A stretch of DNA of 8,911 nucleotides, from positions 1 through 8,911 of the forward strand of contig JADFNY010000135.1 in assembly GCA_022563115.1 (NCBI GenBank), in the 5' to 3' direction. The translations under genes were made by a program, and so were the position numbers. Positions 1-7,522 of this stretch are shown here, piece after piece. This stretch comes from Acidobacteriota bacterium. GTDB lineage: Bacteria; Acidobacteriota; UBA890. A model generated the notes under the pieces. That model had not been told where the DNA came from and made no database searches. It worked only from the letters and a program-made list of their open reading frames with translations. Within the stretch, counting starts at the first letter, position 1. Every line of letters starts with the position of its first letter.

Positions 1-68
1 TTAGAAAACAGTTTGTAAAACGTTCTTGGTTCCCCTAAAGTAAAACCTGGCGCTGGAATCCGATACCC

Positions 69-248
69 GTGAACCCGCGACACAATCTTCTTGCAAAGTA
101 CCTTGCGGACTTGAGCAAAATATTCTTCAGCGCAGTTGTGGTTAAACAATTCATTGAACGCCATTTTAATTTTCTTGAATTCAGCATCGGCATTGCAAGC
201 GCGATTACTTTATTCATCATTGCTTACTTTATTCAGCCGAAGGAGTAG
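69..248 (+). CDS. Small two-helix membrane protein (hypothetical)
   Basis: A 59-residue ORF from a GTG start to TAG. It begins V/M-NPRHNLLAKYLADLSKIF and ends FIQPKE. Two hydrophobic stretches, about residues 16-24 (IFFSAVVV) and 38-55 (SIGIASAITLFIIAYFI), are separated by a short polar loop, giving a likely hairpin in the inner membrane. The GTG is chosen because the frame is open only back to a TAA at 36-38, there is no ATG, and small proteins of this style commonly start near an 'NPRHxLAK' type motif. The upstream Shine-Dalgarno is weak (GGAA about 12 bases ahead). It resembles the widespread uncharacterised small two-TM proteins, but I cannot name the family. Its stop codon is followed at once by a second micro-gene. 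It lies below the usual gene-caller cut-off, so it may be missed in automated annotation. Confidence 0.55.
   Translation: MNPRHNLLAKYLADLSKIFFSAVVVKQFIERHFNFLEFSIGIASAITLFIIAYFIQPKE
240..245 (+). promoter_or_regulatory. Shine-Dalgarno AAGGAG for the 30-residue gene
   Basis: AAGGAG sits six bases before the ATG at 252 and lies inside the last two codons (Lys-Glu) of the upstream gene. It supports the ATG at 252 as a true start and suggests that the two small genes are translated from one message. Confidence 0.6.
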
Positions 249-251
249 CCA

Positions 252-344
252 ATGACGTGGCTTTCTATTACAGGCTTAGTGCTTGTCCTTCTTGCCTTGG
301 CTGCACTTGCGATTGTTAAATACCAACAACGCCACCAGAAGTAG
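252..344 (+). CDS. Single-helix membrane micro-protein, 30 residues
   Basis: A 30-residue ORF, ATG to TAG, with a strong ribosome-binding site. Residues 4-22 form one continuous hydrophobic helix rich in Leu, Val and Ala (LSITGLVLVLLALAALAIV), followed by a basic tail KYQQRHQK. This is the classic layout of a small bitopic membrane protein with the N-terminus out and a positively charged cytoplasmic tail. Such proteins often act as subunits or regulators of larger membrane complexes, but nothing here shows a partner other than the two-helix protein just upstream, three bases away. Function unknown. The coupling and the RBS are the main evidence that it is real. Confidence 0.5.
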   Translation: MTWLSITGLVLVLLALAALAIVKYQQRHQK

Positions 345-362
345 CAAAGACGGTCTTACTCC
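345..362. other. Segment A/B border
   Basis: Within these 18 bases the sequence changes from AT-richer DNA with micro-genes on the plus strand to GC-rich DNA starting with the stop codon of the histidine kinase on the minus strand. No terminator, tRNA, direct repeat or insertion-sequence end is visible. The abrupt change with no spacer suggests an assembly or amplification join, or an insertion site whose mechanism leaves no mark. Confidence 0.45.
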
Positions 363-1751
<1,389 letters not shown>

Positions 1752-1964
1752 TTTTCAACCTTGCGTCTTATCTAGATTAGAGCGCACTTCTTCTTCCCGG
1801 GGCAATACTGAAGTTGCTCGCCGGGCGCACCCGCTCGGCATCGGCGAAGTGACGATGCTGGATTTCCTCTTCGCCGACCCAGGCGAATACAAGGAGTTCC
1901 GGTAGCGCGAGCGTGCCGCCAAGGACGCGGCCCATGAGTCGCAGCGTACGAATGCGCTATGCCG
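1752..1964. other. Intergenic gap with possible plus-strand gene remnant
   Basis: This 213-base gap separates the kinase start from the MBOAT stop, both on the minus strand, so it should hold the kinase promoter. AT-rich DNA just upstream of the kinase start (1752-1785) is the only plausible promoter area; I cannot point to clear -10/-35 boxes. On the plus strand an open frame ends at TAG 1903-1905 with the residues GEVTMLDFLFADPGEYKEFR, which look more like real protein than the rest of that frame. It may be the tail of a decayed gene, but it lacks a start and the case is weak. No terminator seen. Confidence 0.25.
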
Positions 1965-3371
1965 TCAGAACTGGAAGTAGATGAAGGGCTCGACGACCGG
2001 CCGCACGAACGCCAGCGCCACCGCCACCGTCGCGCCGTAGACGGGCCAGAACGCCCAAGGGGACAGGCCCTGCACCCACTCGGTAGGGCGCTGAAGACGG
2101 TTGAGCCCGTGGACGACGGCGAGGCCGGCAAACAGCAGAAACAACACTGGGCTGAGCTCCCGCGTGCCGGGAGCGTCGAACCACACGAAGGCGCGGACGA
2201 TCCTCAGCGCGTCACCGAGCCCCTCGGCACGAAAGAAGATCCACGCTAACAACACCCACCACATGGTCAGCAGCGGAGCGCCCAGGCGCCCGATGAGCGA
2301 CGGCAACCGTGACCCGAACCCACGCTCCCGCCACTCGCGGTGCACGATCAAGGCGGCCCCGTGCAACCCTCCCCAGATCACGAAGTTCCACGCTGCGCCG
2401 TGCCACAACCCGCCCAGCAGCATCGTGAGCAGCACGTTGCGATACACGAACAGCTTCGTGCCGTGGCTGCCGCCCAGAGGGATGTACAGGTAGTCACGCA
2501 GCCAGCTCGACAGGCTCATATGCCAGCGTCGCCAGAAGTCGCGAATGTCGGCGGCGTAGTAGGGAAAATCGAAGTTCACCCCGATGTCGTAGCCGAGCAG
2601 CCCGGCGGCCCCGATCGCCATGTCGGTGTACCCGGAGAAGTCGCAGTAAATCTGCACGGCGTACAGCAGCGTCGCGATCCAGGCGCTCATGGCGGTGAAC
2701 TCCATCGGCGCGGCGAAGTACTGATCGACGAGCGGCGCGATGTTGTCGGAAATGCAGGCCTTCTTAATGAATCCGACCAGAAACAAGCTCAGGTACGGCC
2801 GCGCCCGGATATCGGCGAGCAGCCGCGAGGCGGAAAGCTGCGGGATGAAGTGCGCGGCGCGCACGATCGGCCCGGCGACGAGCTGCGGGAAAAAGCCGAC
2901 GAACAGCATCACGTCGAGCAGGCTTCTCGAGGGCTCGAGCCGGCGCCGGTAGATGTCGATCGAGTAGCTCAGTGTCTGGAACGTGAAGAAGCTGATGCCC
3001 ACCGGGAGAATGATCTCGAGGTTCGAGCGCGACATCGGCAAGCCGATCAGTCGCAGGAAGTCACCGCCGCTGTCGACGAAGAAATTGAAGTACTTGAAGA
3101 AGCCCAACATGCCGAGGTTGGCGAACAAGCTCGCGTACAACCATCGGCGGCGCCGCGACTCGTCGTCGGTGTCGAATATCTTGATGCCGACGATGAAGTC
3201 GACCAGGCTCGAGATGATGATCAACGAGAGAAAGCGCCAATCCCACGCCGCATAGAAGACGTAGCTGGCGACCAGCAGAAGAACCTTGCGCTGCTCGTTC
3301 CTCGGCAGCGCCCAGTGCAGCGCGAACACCAGCACGAAGAACTCGATGAAGCGCGCCTCGGTAAAGATCAT
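1965..3371 (-). CDS. MBOAT family membrane O-acyltransferase (AlgI/DltB-like)
   Basis: A 468-residue polytopic membrane protein with about ten or more hydrophobic helices, the usual length for this family. AlgI-like MBOATs move an acyl group, normally acetate, across the inner membrane and pass it to a periplasmic or secreted partner that esterifies a polysaccharide. Family marks are clear: LPVGISFFTFQTLSY (about 122-136), PQLVAGPIVR (162-171), YCDFSGYTDMAIG (242-254), DFWRRWHMSLSSWLRDY (His284) and GLWHGAAWNFVIWG with the invariant His324, equivalent to the essential membrane histidine of AlgI. The frame is open 28 codons further upstream, but that extension is Arg-rich and lies inside the SGNH gene. 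The start MIFTEARF at 3371 is preferred because it gives an ATGA overlap with that gene's stop and the normal family N-terminus. The acyl acceptor (alginate, cellulose, another exopolysaccharide, or teichoic acid) cannot be read from this window. Confidence 0.95.
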   Translation of the reverse strand: MIFTEARFIEFFVLVFALHWALPRNEQRKVLLLVASYVFYAAWDWRFLSLIIISSLVDFIVGIKIFDTDDESRRRRWLYASLFANLGMLGFFKYFNFFVDSGGDFLRLIGLPMSRSNLEIILPVGISFFTFQTLSYSIDIYRRRLEPSRSLLDVMLFVGFFPQLVAGPIVRAAHFIPQLSASRLLADIRARPYLSLFLVGFIKKACISDNIAPLVDQYFAAPMEFTAMSAWIATLLYAVQIYCDFSGYTDMAIGAAGLLGYDIGVNFDFPYYAADIRDFWRRWHMSLSSWLRDYLYIPLGGSHGTKLFVYRNVLLTMLLGGLWHGAAWNFVIWGGLHGAALIVHREWRERGFGSRLPSLIGRLGAPLLTMWWVLLAWIFFRAEGLGDALRIVRAFVWFDAPGTRELSPVLFLLFAGLAVVHGLNRLQRPTEWVQGLSPWAFWPVYGATVAVALAFVRPVVEPFIYFQF

Positions 3372-4462
3372 TGCCCGGCGCCGGCAGCCGCAGCGAGCCG
3401 CCCGGCGAGAGCGCGGGAGAACGCCTCCGCTCCGACGAAATTCAGATGGGTCCAATCGAACATCATCCGCTCCGAAACCAGCGTCGAGTACTCCTTCCGA
3501 TCGCTGAAGGCGAAGAGCTGCCCGAGGTTTTCTTCGCGGATGAGCTCGATCGTGGCCCGGTGATCGACCGGCAGGGGCGAGACCACGAAGATCACCGTCG
3601 CCCCCATCGACTCGGCGAGTTGCCGGATGCTCCGCAGCATGGCGATGCGGTATCGCCGCGCCCCGTCGTCGAGTGTCGGCTCCGTCGTGTCGAGACGGGC
3701 GTAGAACTCGTCGAGCCGCTGCGCCAGGCTGGCTTCATGGGCGGCGGCCACCTCACCGGTGCCGGGCTTCAGCGGCAGGGGCTCGAAACCGTCGCCGCCG
3801 GGCCCGAGGCACATCGCGTCGGTGTCGGTGAGACGCTCCGAGGACGGATCGAAAGCGCGCGGAAAAGCACCGATGTTCAACCGCCGTTGCACGAACGCCC
3901 TCAGATGACCGGCCGCGTGCCCGAGGTTGGTCAGAAAGACGCGCGTGCCCCCCCTGCTCGCCGCGGCGTTGCTCTCGAAAACGAGCGACCGCAAAGCCAG
4001 TGAAGTGTGCTCCAGATCGTGCCAGTAGGTCTCCCTCGTAGAATCGCGGTTCGTGTTCAGCACCGGAGTGGAAAAGTCGTCGATCTCAACCAGCACCCAA
4101 TCGAGCCGCAGGCCGGTCTCCGACATGCGTTGCAGCAGGTAGTGGGTCTCGATCAGGCGCATCCCCGGCGCACCGAAGTTCAGCGACCGGGCCTCGACGC
4201 CGCGGCGAGCCATCTCATCGTCAAACACCTGCGGCACGTAGTTATGGTGCACCCGGCTCGAACCGATGAACACGGCGTTGATCGACGCCCTTCGGCGAGC
4301 CAGCAGATCGAGCTTGTCGTCGATGCACTCGATGTACGGGGCGGGGGCGCCCCAGCCGATCAGCGTCGACGCGATGGCGAGAGAAGCGACGCACAAAACC
4401 GTATCGCGCAACACCTGGAGCCACTTTGCAGACAACACGATCAAGAGGACCGCCCGGGGCAC
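3368..4462 (-). CDS. SGNH/AlgX-like secreted protein partnering the MBOAT
   Basis: A 364-residue protein with an uncleaved-looking N-terminal membrane anchor (about residues 4-35) and an SGNH-hydrolase-like domain facing the periplasm. Visible blocks are FIGSSRVHHNY with nucleophile-type Ser68 or Ser69, LNFGAPGM (Asn95) at the second block, and FDWTHLNFVGAEAFS with the Asp336-x-x-His339 dyad near the C-terminus. This is the pattern of the DltD/AlgJ/AlgX-like acyl-transfer partners encoded beside MBOAT proteins. The stop TGA overlaps the MBOAT start ATG (ATGA), so the two are almost certainly translationally coupled and work together. The start used is GTG, giving a basic-then-hydrophobic N-terminus; no strong Shine-Dalgarno is visible, so a start a few codons further in is possible. 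Substrate not determined. Confidence 0.85.
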   Translation of the reverse strand: MPRAVLLIVLSAKWLQVLRDTVLCVASLAIASTLIGWGAPAPYIECIDDKLDLLARRRASINAVFIGSSRVHHNYVPQVFDDEMARRGVEARSLNFGAPGMRLIETHYLLQRMSETGLRLDWVLVEIDDFSTPVLNTNRDSTRETYWHDLEHTSLALRSLVFESNAAASRGGTRVFLTNLGHAAGHLRAFVQRRLNIGAFPRAFDPSSERLTDTDAMCLGPGGDGFEPLPLKPGTGEVAAAHEASLAQRLDEFYARLDTTEPTLDDGARRYRIAMLRSIRQLAESMGATVIFVVSPLPVDHRATIELIREENLGQLFAFSDRKEYSTLVSERMMFDWTHLNFVGAEAFSRALAGRLAAAAGAGQ

Positions 4463-4540
4463 GAGGATCGATTGGCGAGGCCTATCGTATCAGCGCGCAC
4501 CGGGGCCCGATTCGAGGCCTGCTCCGCCGGGGGTGACGGA

Positions 4541-4765
4541 TCACTCGGTCTTGAGCGTCACCACCGGGTCGACACGAGCCGCCCGCCGCGCCGGAATGAA
4601 CGTCGCCACCAGGGCGACGGAACCCAAGAGACCCAAAGCGACACCGAACGTCAGCGGATCAAGCGGGCTGACATCGACCAGAAAAGACCCCAGCAAACGC
4701 GTCAATTTCACTGCCAAGGCCAGACCGATCCCCAGGCCGACGAGCGGCCGAGTTTCGTCATGCCT
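4541..4765 (-). pseudogene. C-terminal remnant of an FtsX-like ABC permease (copy 1)
   Basis: Reading the minus strand to the TGA at 4541-4543 gives about 75 residues with no start codon: PLVGLGIGLALAVKLTRLLG, then DVSPLDPLTFGVALGLLG, then a helix and the ending TFIPARRAARVDPVVTLKTE. This is the unmistakable C-terminus of MacB/FtsX-type permeases, with the last two membrane helices and the PARRAARVDP(x)(x)LK(x)E tail. It is especially like the multi-gene ADOP permeases common in Acidobacteriota. A complete gene would be some 400-800 codons, so most of it is missing. The same frame runs upstream into the stop codon of copy 2. It is either a decayed gene or a collapse of similar neighbouring genes during assembly. 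Confidence 0.75.
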
Positions 4766-4786
4766 TCGTTTTTCGTGGAATCGTCG

Positions 4787-4925
4787 TTATTCGGATCGCA
4801 ATGCGATCGCGGGATCGACCGCGGTCGCTTGACGTGCCGGCCAGTAGCTCGCCAGCACGCTGACCCTCAAGCAGCGCCGCGCTCACGGTAGCGAGGGTGG
4901 TCATGTCGGCCGGATGAACGCCGTA
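4787..4925 (-). pseudogene. C-terminal remnant of a second FtsX-like ABC permease, frameshifted
   Basis: On the minus strand the frame entering from 4925 reads YGVHPADMTTLATVSAALL. It then breaks and continues in another frame as VSVLASYWPARQATAVDPA and IALRSE, ending at the TAA 4787-4789. Joined, these form the last ~45 residues of an FtsX/MacB permease: the xYGVxPADxxT motif, a final membrane helix and the WPARQATAVDPAIALRSE tail. The frame break lies at about 4864-4872 and needs a small indel. Upstream of 4925 the similarity stops. The sequence differs from copy 1, so these are two distinct but related permeases that once stood in tandem. Confidence 0.65.
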
Positions 4926-4984
4926 CTCCCTTGCCCCCACCCCTCCGTGTACGAGAACATCTGGACCACTCCCTGAGGGCATCC

Positions 4985-5905
4985 ATGCGAAAGCTGAAGA
5001 TCGGTCTCGCTGTCGTCGCCGGCGCCCTGGCGTTGCTCCTCGCCGTCGCCTTCTTGGTAGATTTCCGCGCCCCGGCGTTGGGTCGGCGCATCCTCGACGC
5101 CGCCGGGGCCGACGCCGGCATCGAGATCCAGGCAGCGCGCTTCAAGCTCAACCTGGTGCGCGGCATCGTTCTCGAAGAGGTTGTCGCGACGACGCGGATC
5201 CCCTCGGGCACCGTGGTGGCAATACTCGACCGAGTCGTTCTCCAGCACCGCCTGTTGCCGCTTATCTATGGCGATATCGTCATCGATCGATTGATCCTGG
5301 AACGACCGCTGATCGAGTTCATCAACGATGAGGCGCTGTCGGCGCGCGGCGGCCGCTCCCGTACCGCGCCGCGAATCACCCGCGTGTCGTTCGTCCAGGA
5401 GGGTACGGGCTCCTCTCCGGTCGGCCGGGCGGTGGCCGTGCATTCCGCCTTGATCACCGACGGTACCTTGCTGCTTCGCGAAGCTGATGGTGAGCCGACG
5501 ATCCGGGTCGAGCAGTTCGACGTCGAGCTCAGCGGCATCGAAATCGAGGAGGGCGCGGCATCCGTCGCCGTCGGCCTGTCCGGGCGCGGTCGCATCGACA
5601 TCGGTGAAGTCCGCTTCGGGGCGCGGGCAACTCGCCATCGACGGTGTCTTGGACGGGTGCGCTCGGGTATCGGTACGGCGAGAGAACATCAACCTGGGCG
5701 GTTGGGGGGGGGTGATTTCTCCGACGCCGTCGTCGACGCGCTGACCGACGACAGCGGGTGGACTTCGATACCCTTGGTGATCGGCGGAACGATTGAGGAG
5801 CCGAGCGTCCGCCCCGACTCCGAGGCCCTGCTTGCCGCCCTGCGGGAGTCCGCGGGCAACAGCCTCGGAAGGCTGCTACAAGGACTCATCAAGAGAGACG
5901 ATTGA
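4985..5905 (+). CDS. AsmA-like membrane-anchored protein, short and probably frameshifted
   Basis: A 306-residue ORF. Residues 1-25 (MRKLKIGLAVVAGALALLLA) form an N-terminal membrane anchor; the next ~190 residues are beta-rich and carry AsmA-style phrases such as IVIDRLILERPLIEFI, and the C-terminus has IPLVIGGTIEEPSVRPD, the usual closing motif of AsmA proteins. AsmA/TamB-related proteins sit in the inner membrane, reach into the periplasm and are tied to outer-membrane lipid supply and assembly. The family is usually 600 residues or more, so the central part seems lost. Between about 5628 and 5704 the used frame is arginine-rich nonsense, whereas the next frame reads GQLAIDGVLDG and RRENINLGG, which fits AsmA. 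The frame is restored at a run of nine G. The start at 4985 has a GAGGG site at close spacing and gives the natural anchor. Confidence 0.7.
   Translation: MRKLKIGLAVVAGALALLLAVAFLVDFRAPALGRRILDAAGADAGIEIQAARFKLNLVRGIVLEEVVATTRIPSGTVVAILDRVVLQHRLLPLIYGDIVIDRLILERPLIEFINDEALSARGGRSRTAPRITRVSFVQEGTGSSPVGRAVAVHSALITDGTLLLREADGEPTIRVEQFDVELSGIEIEEGAASVAVGLSGRGRIDIGEVRFGARATRHRRCLGRVRSGIGTAREHQPGRLGGGDFSDAVVDALTDDSGWTSIPLVIGGTIEEPSVRPDSEALLAALRESAGNSLGRLLQGLIKRDD
5704..5712 (+). repeat. G9 homopolymer inside the AsmA-like gene
   Basis: Nine consecutive G on the plus strand within coding sequence, exactly where the frame seems to switch back. It may be a sequencing or assembly length error, or a slippage-prone tract. 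Confidence 0.9.
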
Positions 5906-5908
5906 GCG

Positions 5909-5934
5909 CCCCGTGCCGCTGGAGCAGCACGGGG
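5909..5934 (+). other. Strong GC hairpin between the AsmA-like and PQQ-repeat genes
   Basis: CCCCGTGC at 5909-5916 pairs perfectly with GCACGGGG at 5927-5934. After one C-A mismatch, two more G-C pairs close a TGGA tetraloop. It begins three bases after the AsmA-like stop codon and ends 24 bases before the next start. There is no T-run after it, so it is not a standard intrinsic terminator; it may be an mRNA 3'-end stabiliser or a partial attenuator between two co-directional genes. Confidence 0.6.
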
Positions 5935-5958
5935 GGCGAGAGAGGGAGACGAGCCGAG

Positions 5959-7332
5959 ATGAAGCGCGTTGCGTTGCTGGGGATCCTGGGAGTCTGGTCG
6001 ATGGCGCTGGTCGCAGCGGTGCCGGCACCGGCGAAGGTGCAACAAGGAGCCGGGATCAACTGGCCCGCCTTCCGCGGTCCGGGCAGCAGCGGGATCGCCG
6101 AGGGCTTCGCCACGGCGACGACGTGGAATGCCGAAACCGGCGACAACGTTTTGTGGAGCGCGCCGATCCCCGGCCTCTCCCACTCGAGCCCGGTTGTGTG
6201 GGGCGATCGGGTGTTCGTGACCACCGCGATCAGCTCCAGCAACAACTCCCTCCGCGTCGGCCTGTACGGCGACATCACACCGGTGCGCGACAACAGCGAG
6301 CACACCTGGAAGATCTACGCGCTCGACAAGCGCAGCGGAGCGATCGTTTGGGAGCGCACCGTGCATACCGGGGTACCGGCCGTCATGCGCCACCCCAAGT
6401 CGACCCACGCATCCGCCACGATGACCACCGACGGCACCCACCTCATCGCCTACTTCGGCTCCGAGGGACTCTACGCCTATGACATGGACGGCGAGCTGTT
6501 GTGGAGGAAGGACCTCGGCGTCCTCGATGCCGGCTTTTACGTCGTTCCCGAAGCTCAATGGGGCGTCGCCTCGTCACCGATCATCTATGACGGCAAGGTC
6601 ATCCTGCAGGCCGATGTCCAGGAGAACTCGTTCATCGCCGCCTTCAACCTGTCAGACGGCGCGGAGATCTGGCGCACCGGGCGGGACGACGTCCCCACCT
6701 GGGGAACCCCGAACGTCTACCTCTCCGGCGACCGCGCCCAGATCGTCGTCAACGGCTACCGTCACATCGGCGCCTACGACCCCGACTCGGGCACCGAGAT
6801 CTGGAAGATGCGCGGTGGCGGCGATATCCCGGTGCCGACGCCGATCTTCGCCCACGGCCTGATCTTCATCACCAACGCCCACGGCCCAGGGTCGCCGATC
6901 TACGCGATCCGGCCCGATTCTACCGGCGACATCTCGTTGGGTGAAGGCGAGGACGCGAACGAGCATGTCGTTTGGAGCGTTCCGCGCGGCGGCAGCTACA
7001 TGGTGACGCCGATGGTCTACGGCGACTACCTGTACAACCTGCGCAACAACGGGGCGCTGAGCGTCTTCAACGCCCGCACCGGCGAGCGCATGTACCAGGC
7101 GCGCCTCGGCGCCGGCGGCGGCTTTTCGGCCTCCCCGGTCGCCGCCGACGGCAAGGTGTACTTCACGGGCGAGGACGGCGACATCTTCGTGCTTGAGGCG
7201 GGACCCGAGTTCGAGTTGCTGGCGACCAACCAGATGGGAGAGGTGTGCATGGCAACGCCGGCGATCTCCGAAGGGATGCTGCTGTTTCGCACCCAGGGCC
7301 ACGTCGTCGCCGTCGCGGCGCCGGCACGGTGA
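5959..7332 (+). CDS. Secreted PQQ-repeat (BamB-like) beta-propeller protein
   Basis: A 457-residue protein with a signal peptide (MKRVALLGILGVWSMALVAA, likely cut near VPAPA-KV), hence periplasmic or extracellular. The mature part starts NWPAFRGPGSSG, a common opening of secreted PQQ-like propellers in Acidobacteriota and Planctomycetes. It then shows repeated blades of the form (x)YALDxxSGxxxW: IYALDKRSGAIVWE, LYAYDMDGELLWRK, IAAFNLSDGAEIWRTG, IGAYDPDSGTEIWKM and LSVFNARTGERMYQ. These tryptophan-containing repeats build a seven- or eight-bladed propeller. The length is normal and the frame intact. Such folds occur in quinoprotein dehydrogenases and in BamB; I see no haem motif and cannot confirm PQQ ligands, so an enzymatic role is not supported. 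The ATG at 5959 is chosen for the signal peptide and an AGGGAGA site about ten bases upstream; a 19-codon extension upstream is unlikely. Confidence 0.9.
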   Translation: MKRVALLGILGVWSMALVAAVPAPAKVQQGAGINWPAFRGPGSSGIAEGFATATTWNAETGDNVLWSAPIPGLSHSSPVVWGDRVFVTTAISSSNNSLRVGLYGDITPVRDNSEHTWKIYALDKRSGAIVWERTVHTGVPAVMRHPKSTHASATMTTDGTHLIAYFGSEGLYAYDMDGELLWRKDLGVLDAGFYVVPEAQWGVASSPIIYDGKVILQADVQENSFIAAFNLSDGAEIWRTGRDDVPTWGTPNVYLSGDRAQIVVNGYRHIGAYDPDSGTEIWKMRGGGDIPVPTPIFAHGLIFITNAHGPGSPIYAIRPDSTGDISLGEGEDANEHVVWSVPRGGSYMVTPMVYGDYLYNLRNNGALSVFNARTGERMYQARLGAGGGFSASPVAADGKVYFTGEDGDIFVLEAGPEFELLATNQMGEVCMATPAISEGMLLFRTQGHVVAVAAPAR

Positions 7333-7520
7333 TCGAAACCCGTCCGGTCACCGCCGTAATCTGGGACTACGACGGCACATTGGTCGACACCCGGGCGAAG
7401 AACTGGGGGATTACGCGCAACATCGTGCGGCACTTCACCGGTGCCGATCCGGACACGATCGAAGCGCTGAGCTCACTGGACGCCTACACCCGCGCGCTGC
7501 ACCGCAACCATGACTGGCGT
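7329..7520 (+). CDS. HAD-superfamily hydrolase, N-terminal fragment
   Basis: The first ~64 codons of a haloacid-dehalogenase-type phosphatase. After a short lead the sequence reads AVIWDYDGTLVDTRAKNW, giving HAD motif I DxDGTLxD with nucleophile Asp13 and acid-base Asp15. The following cap-region helices (GITRNIVRHFTGADPDTIEA) are typical of the beta-phosphoglucomutase/Gph-like subgroup. It starts with GTG overlapping the stop of the propeller gene (GTGA), so the two are coupled. At about 7508-7522 the sequence leaves HAD and enters foreign AT-rich DNA; the open frame runs on to a stop at 7568, but the added residues are not HAD. Motifs II-IV are absent, so the product shown here cannot be active. 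The intact gene would encode some 200-230 residues. Confidence 0.75.
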
Positions 7521-7522
7521 CG
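7508..7522. other. Segment B/C border cutting two genes
   Basis: GC-rich HAD coding sequence on the plus strand and AT-rich XRE/ImmA coding sequence on the minus strand meet here. The bases TGACTGGCGTCG can be read as HAD (Asp-Trp-Arg) and as the Gln-Arg-Arg-Gln-Ser part of the other protein, so the join may sit in a short stretch of matching sequence. No repeat, att site or transposon end is visible. Confidence 0.6.

Noticed and set aside
55..80. Resemblance to a tRNA 3' end on the minus strand (GGTTCACGGGTATCGGATTCC)
   Set aside because: No acceptor, anticodon or D arm can be built around it.
3372..3455. 28-codon N-terminal extension of the MBOAT protein
   Set aside because: Arg-rich, not family-like, and wholly inside the SGNH gene; the ATGA start gives the normal N-terminus.
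2340..3563. 407-residue open frame on the plus strand
   Set aside because: Long, but Arg/Glu/His-rich and antisense to the MBOAT gene, whose family motifs are clear; long antisense frames are expected in GC-rich DNA.
4007..4891. 294-residue open frame on the plus strand
   Set aside because: Lies opposite the SGNH gene and the permease remnants; no recognisable motif and typical GC-rich shadow composition.
4901..5692. 263-residue open frame on the minus strand
   Set aside because: Antisense to the AsmA-like gene, Asp/Arg-rich, no motif.
5689..6558. 289-residue open frame on the minus strand
   Set aside because: Antisense to the PQQ-repeat gene, whose signal peptide and repeats are convincing.
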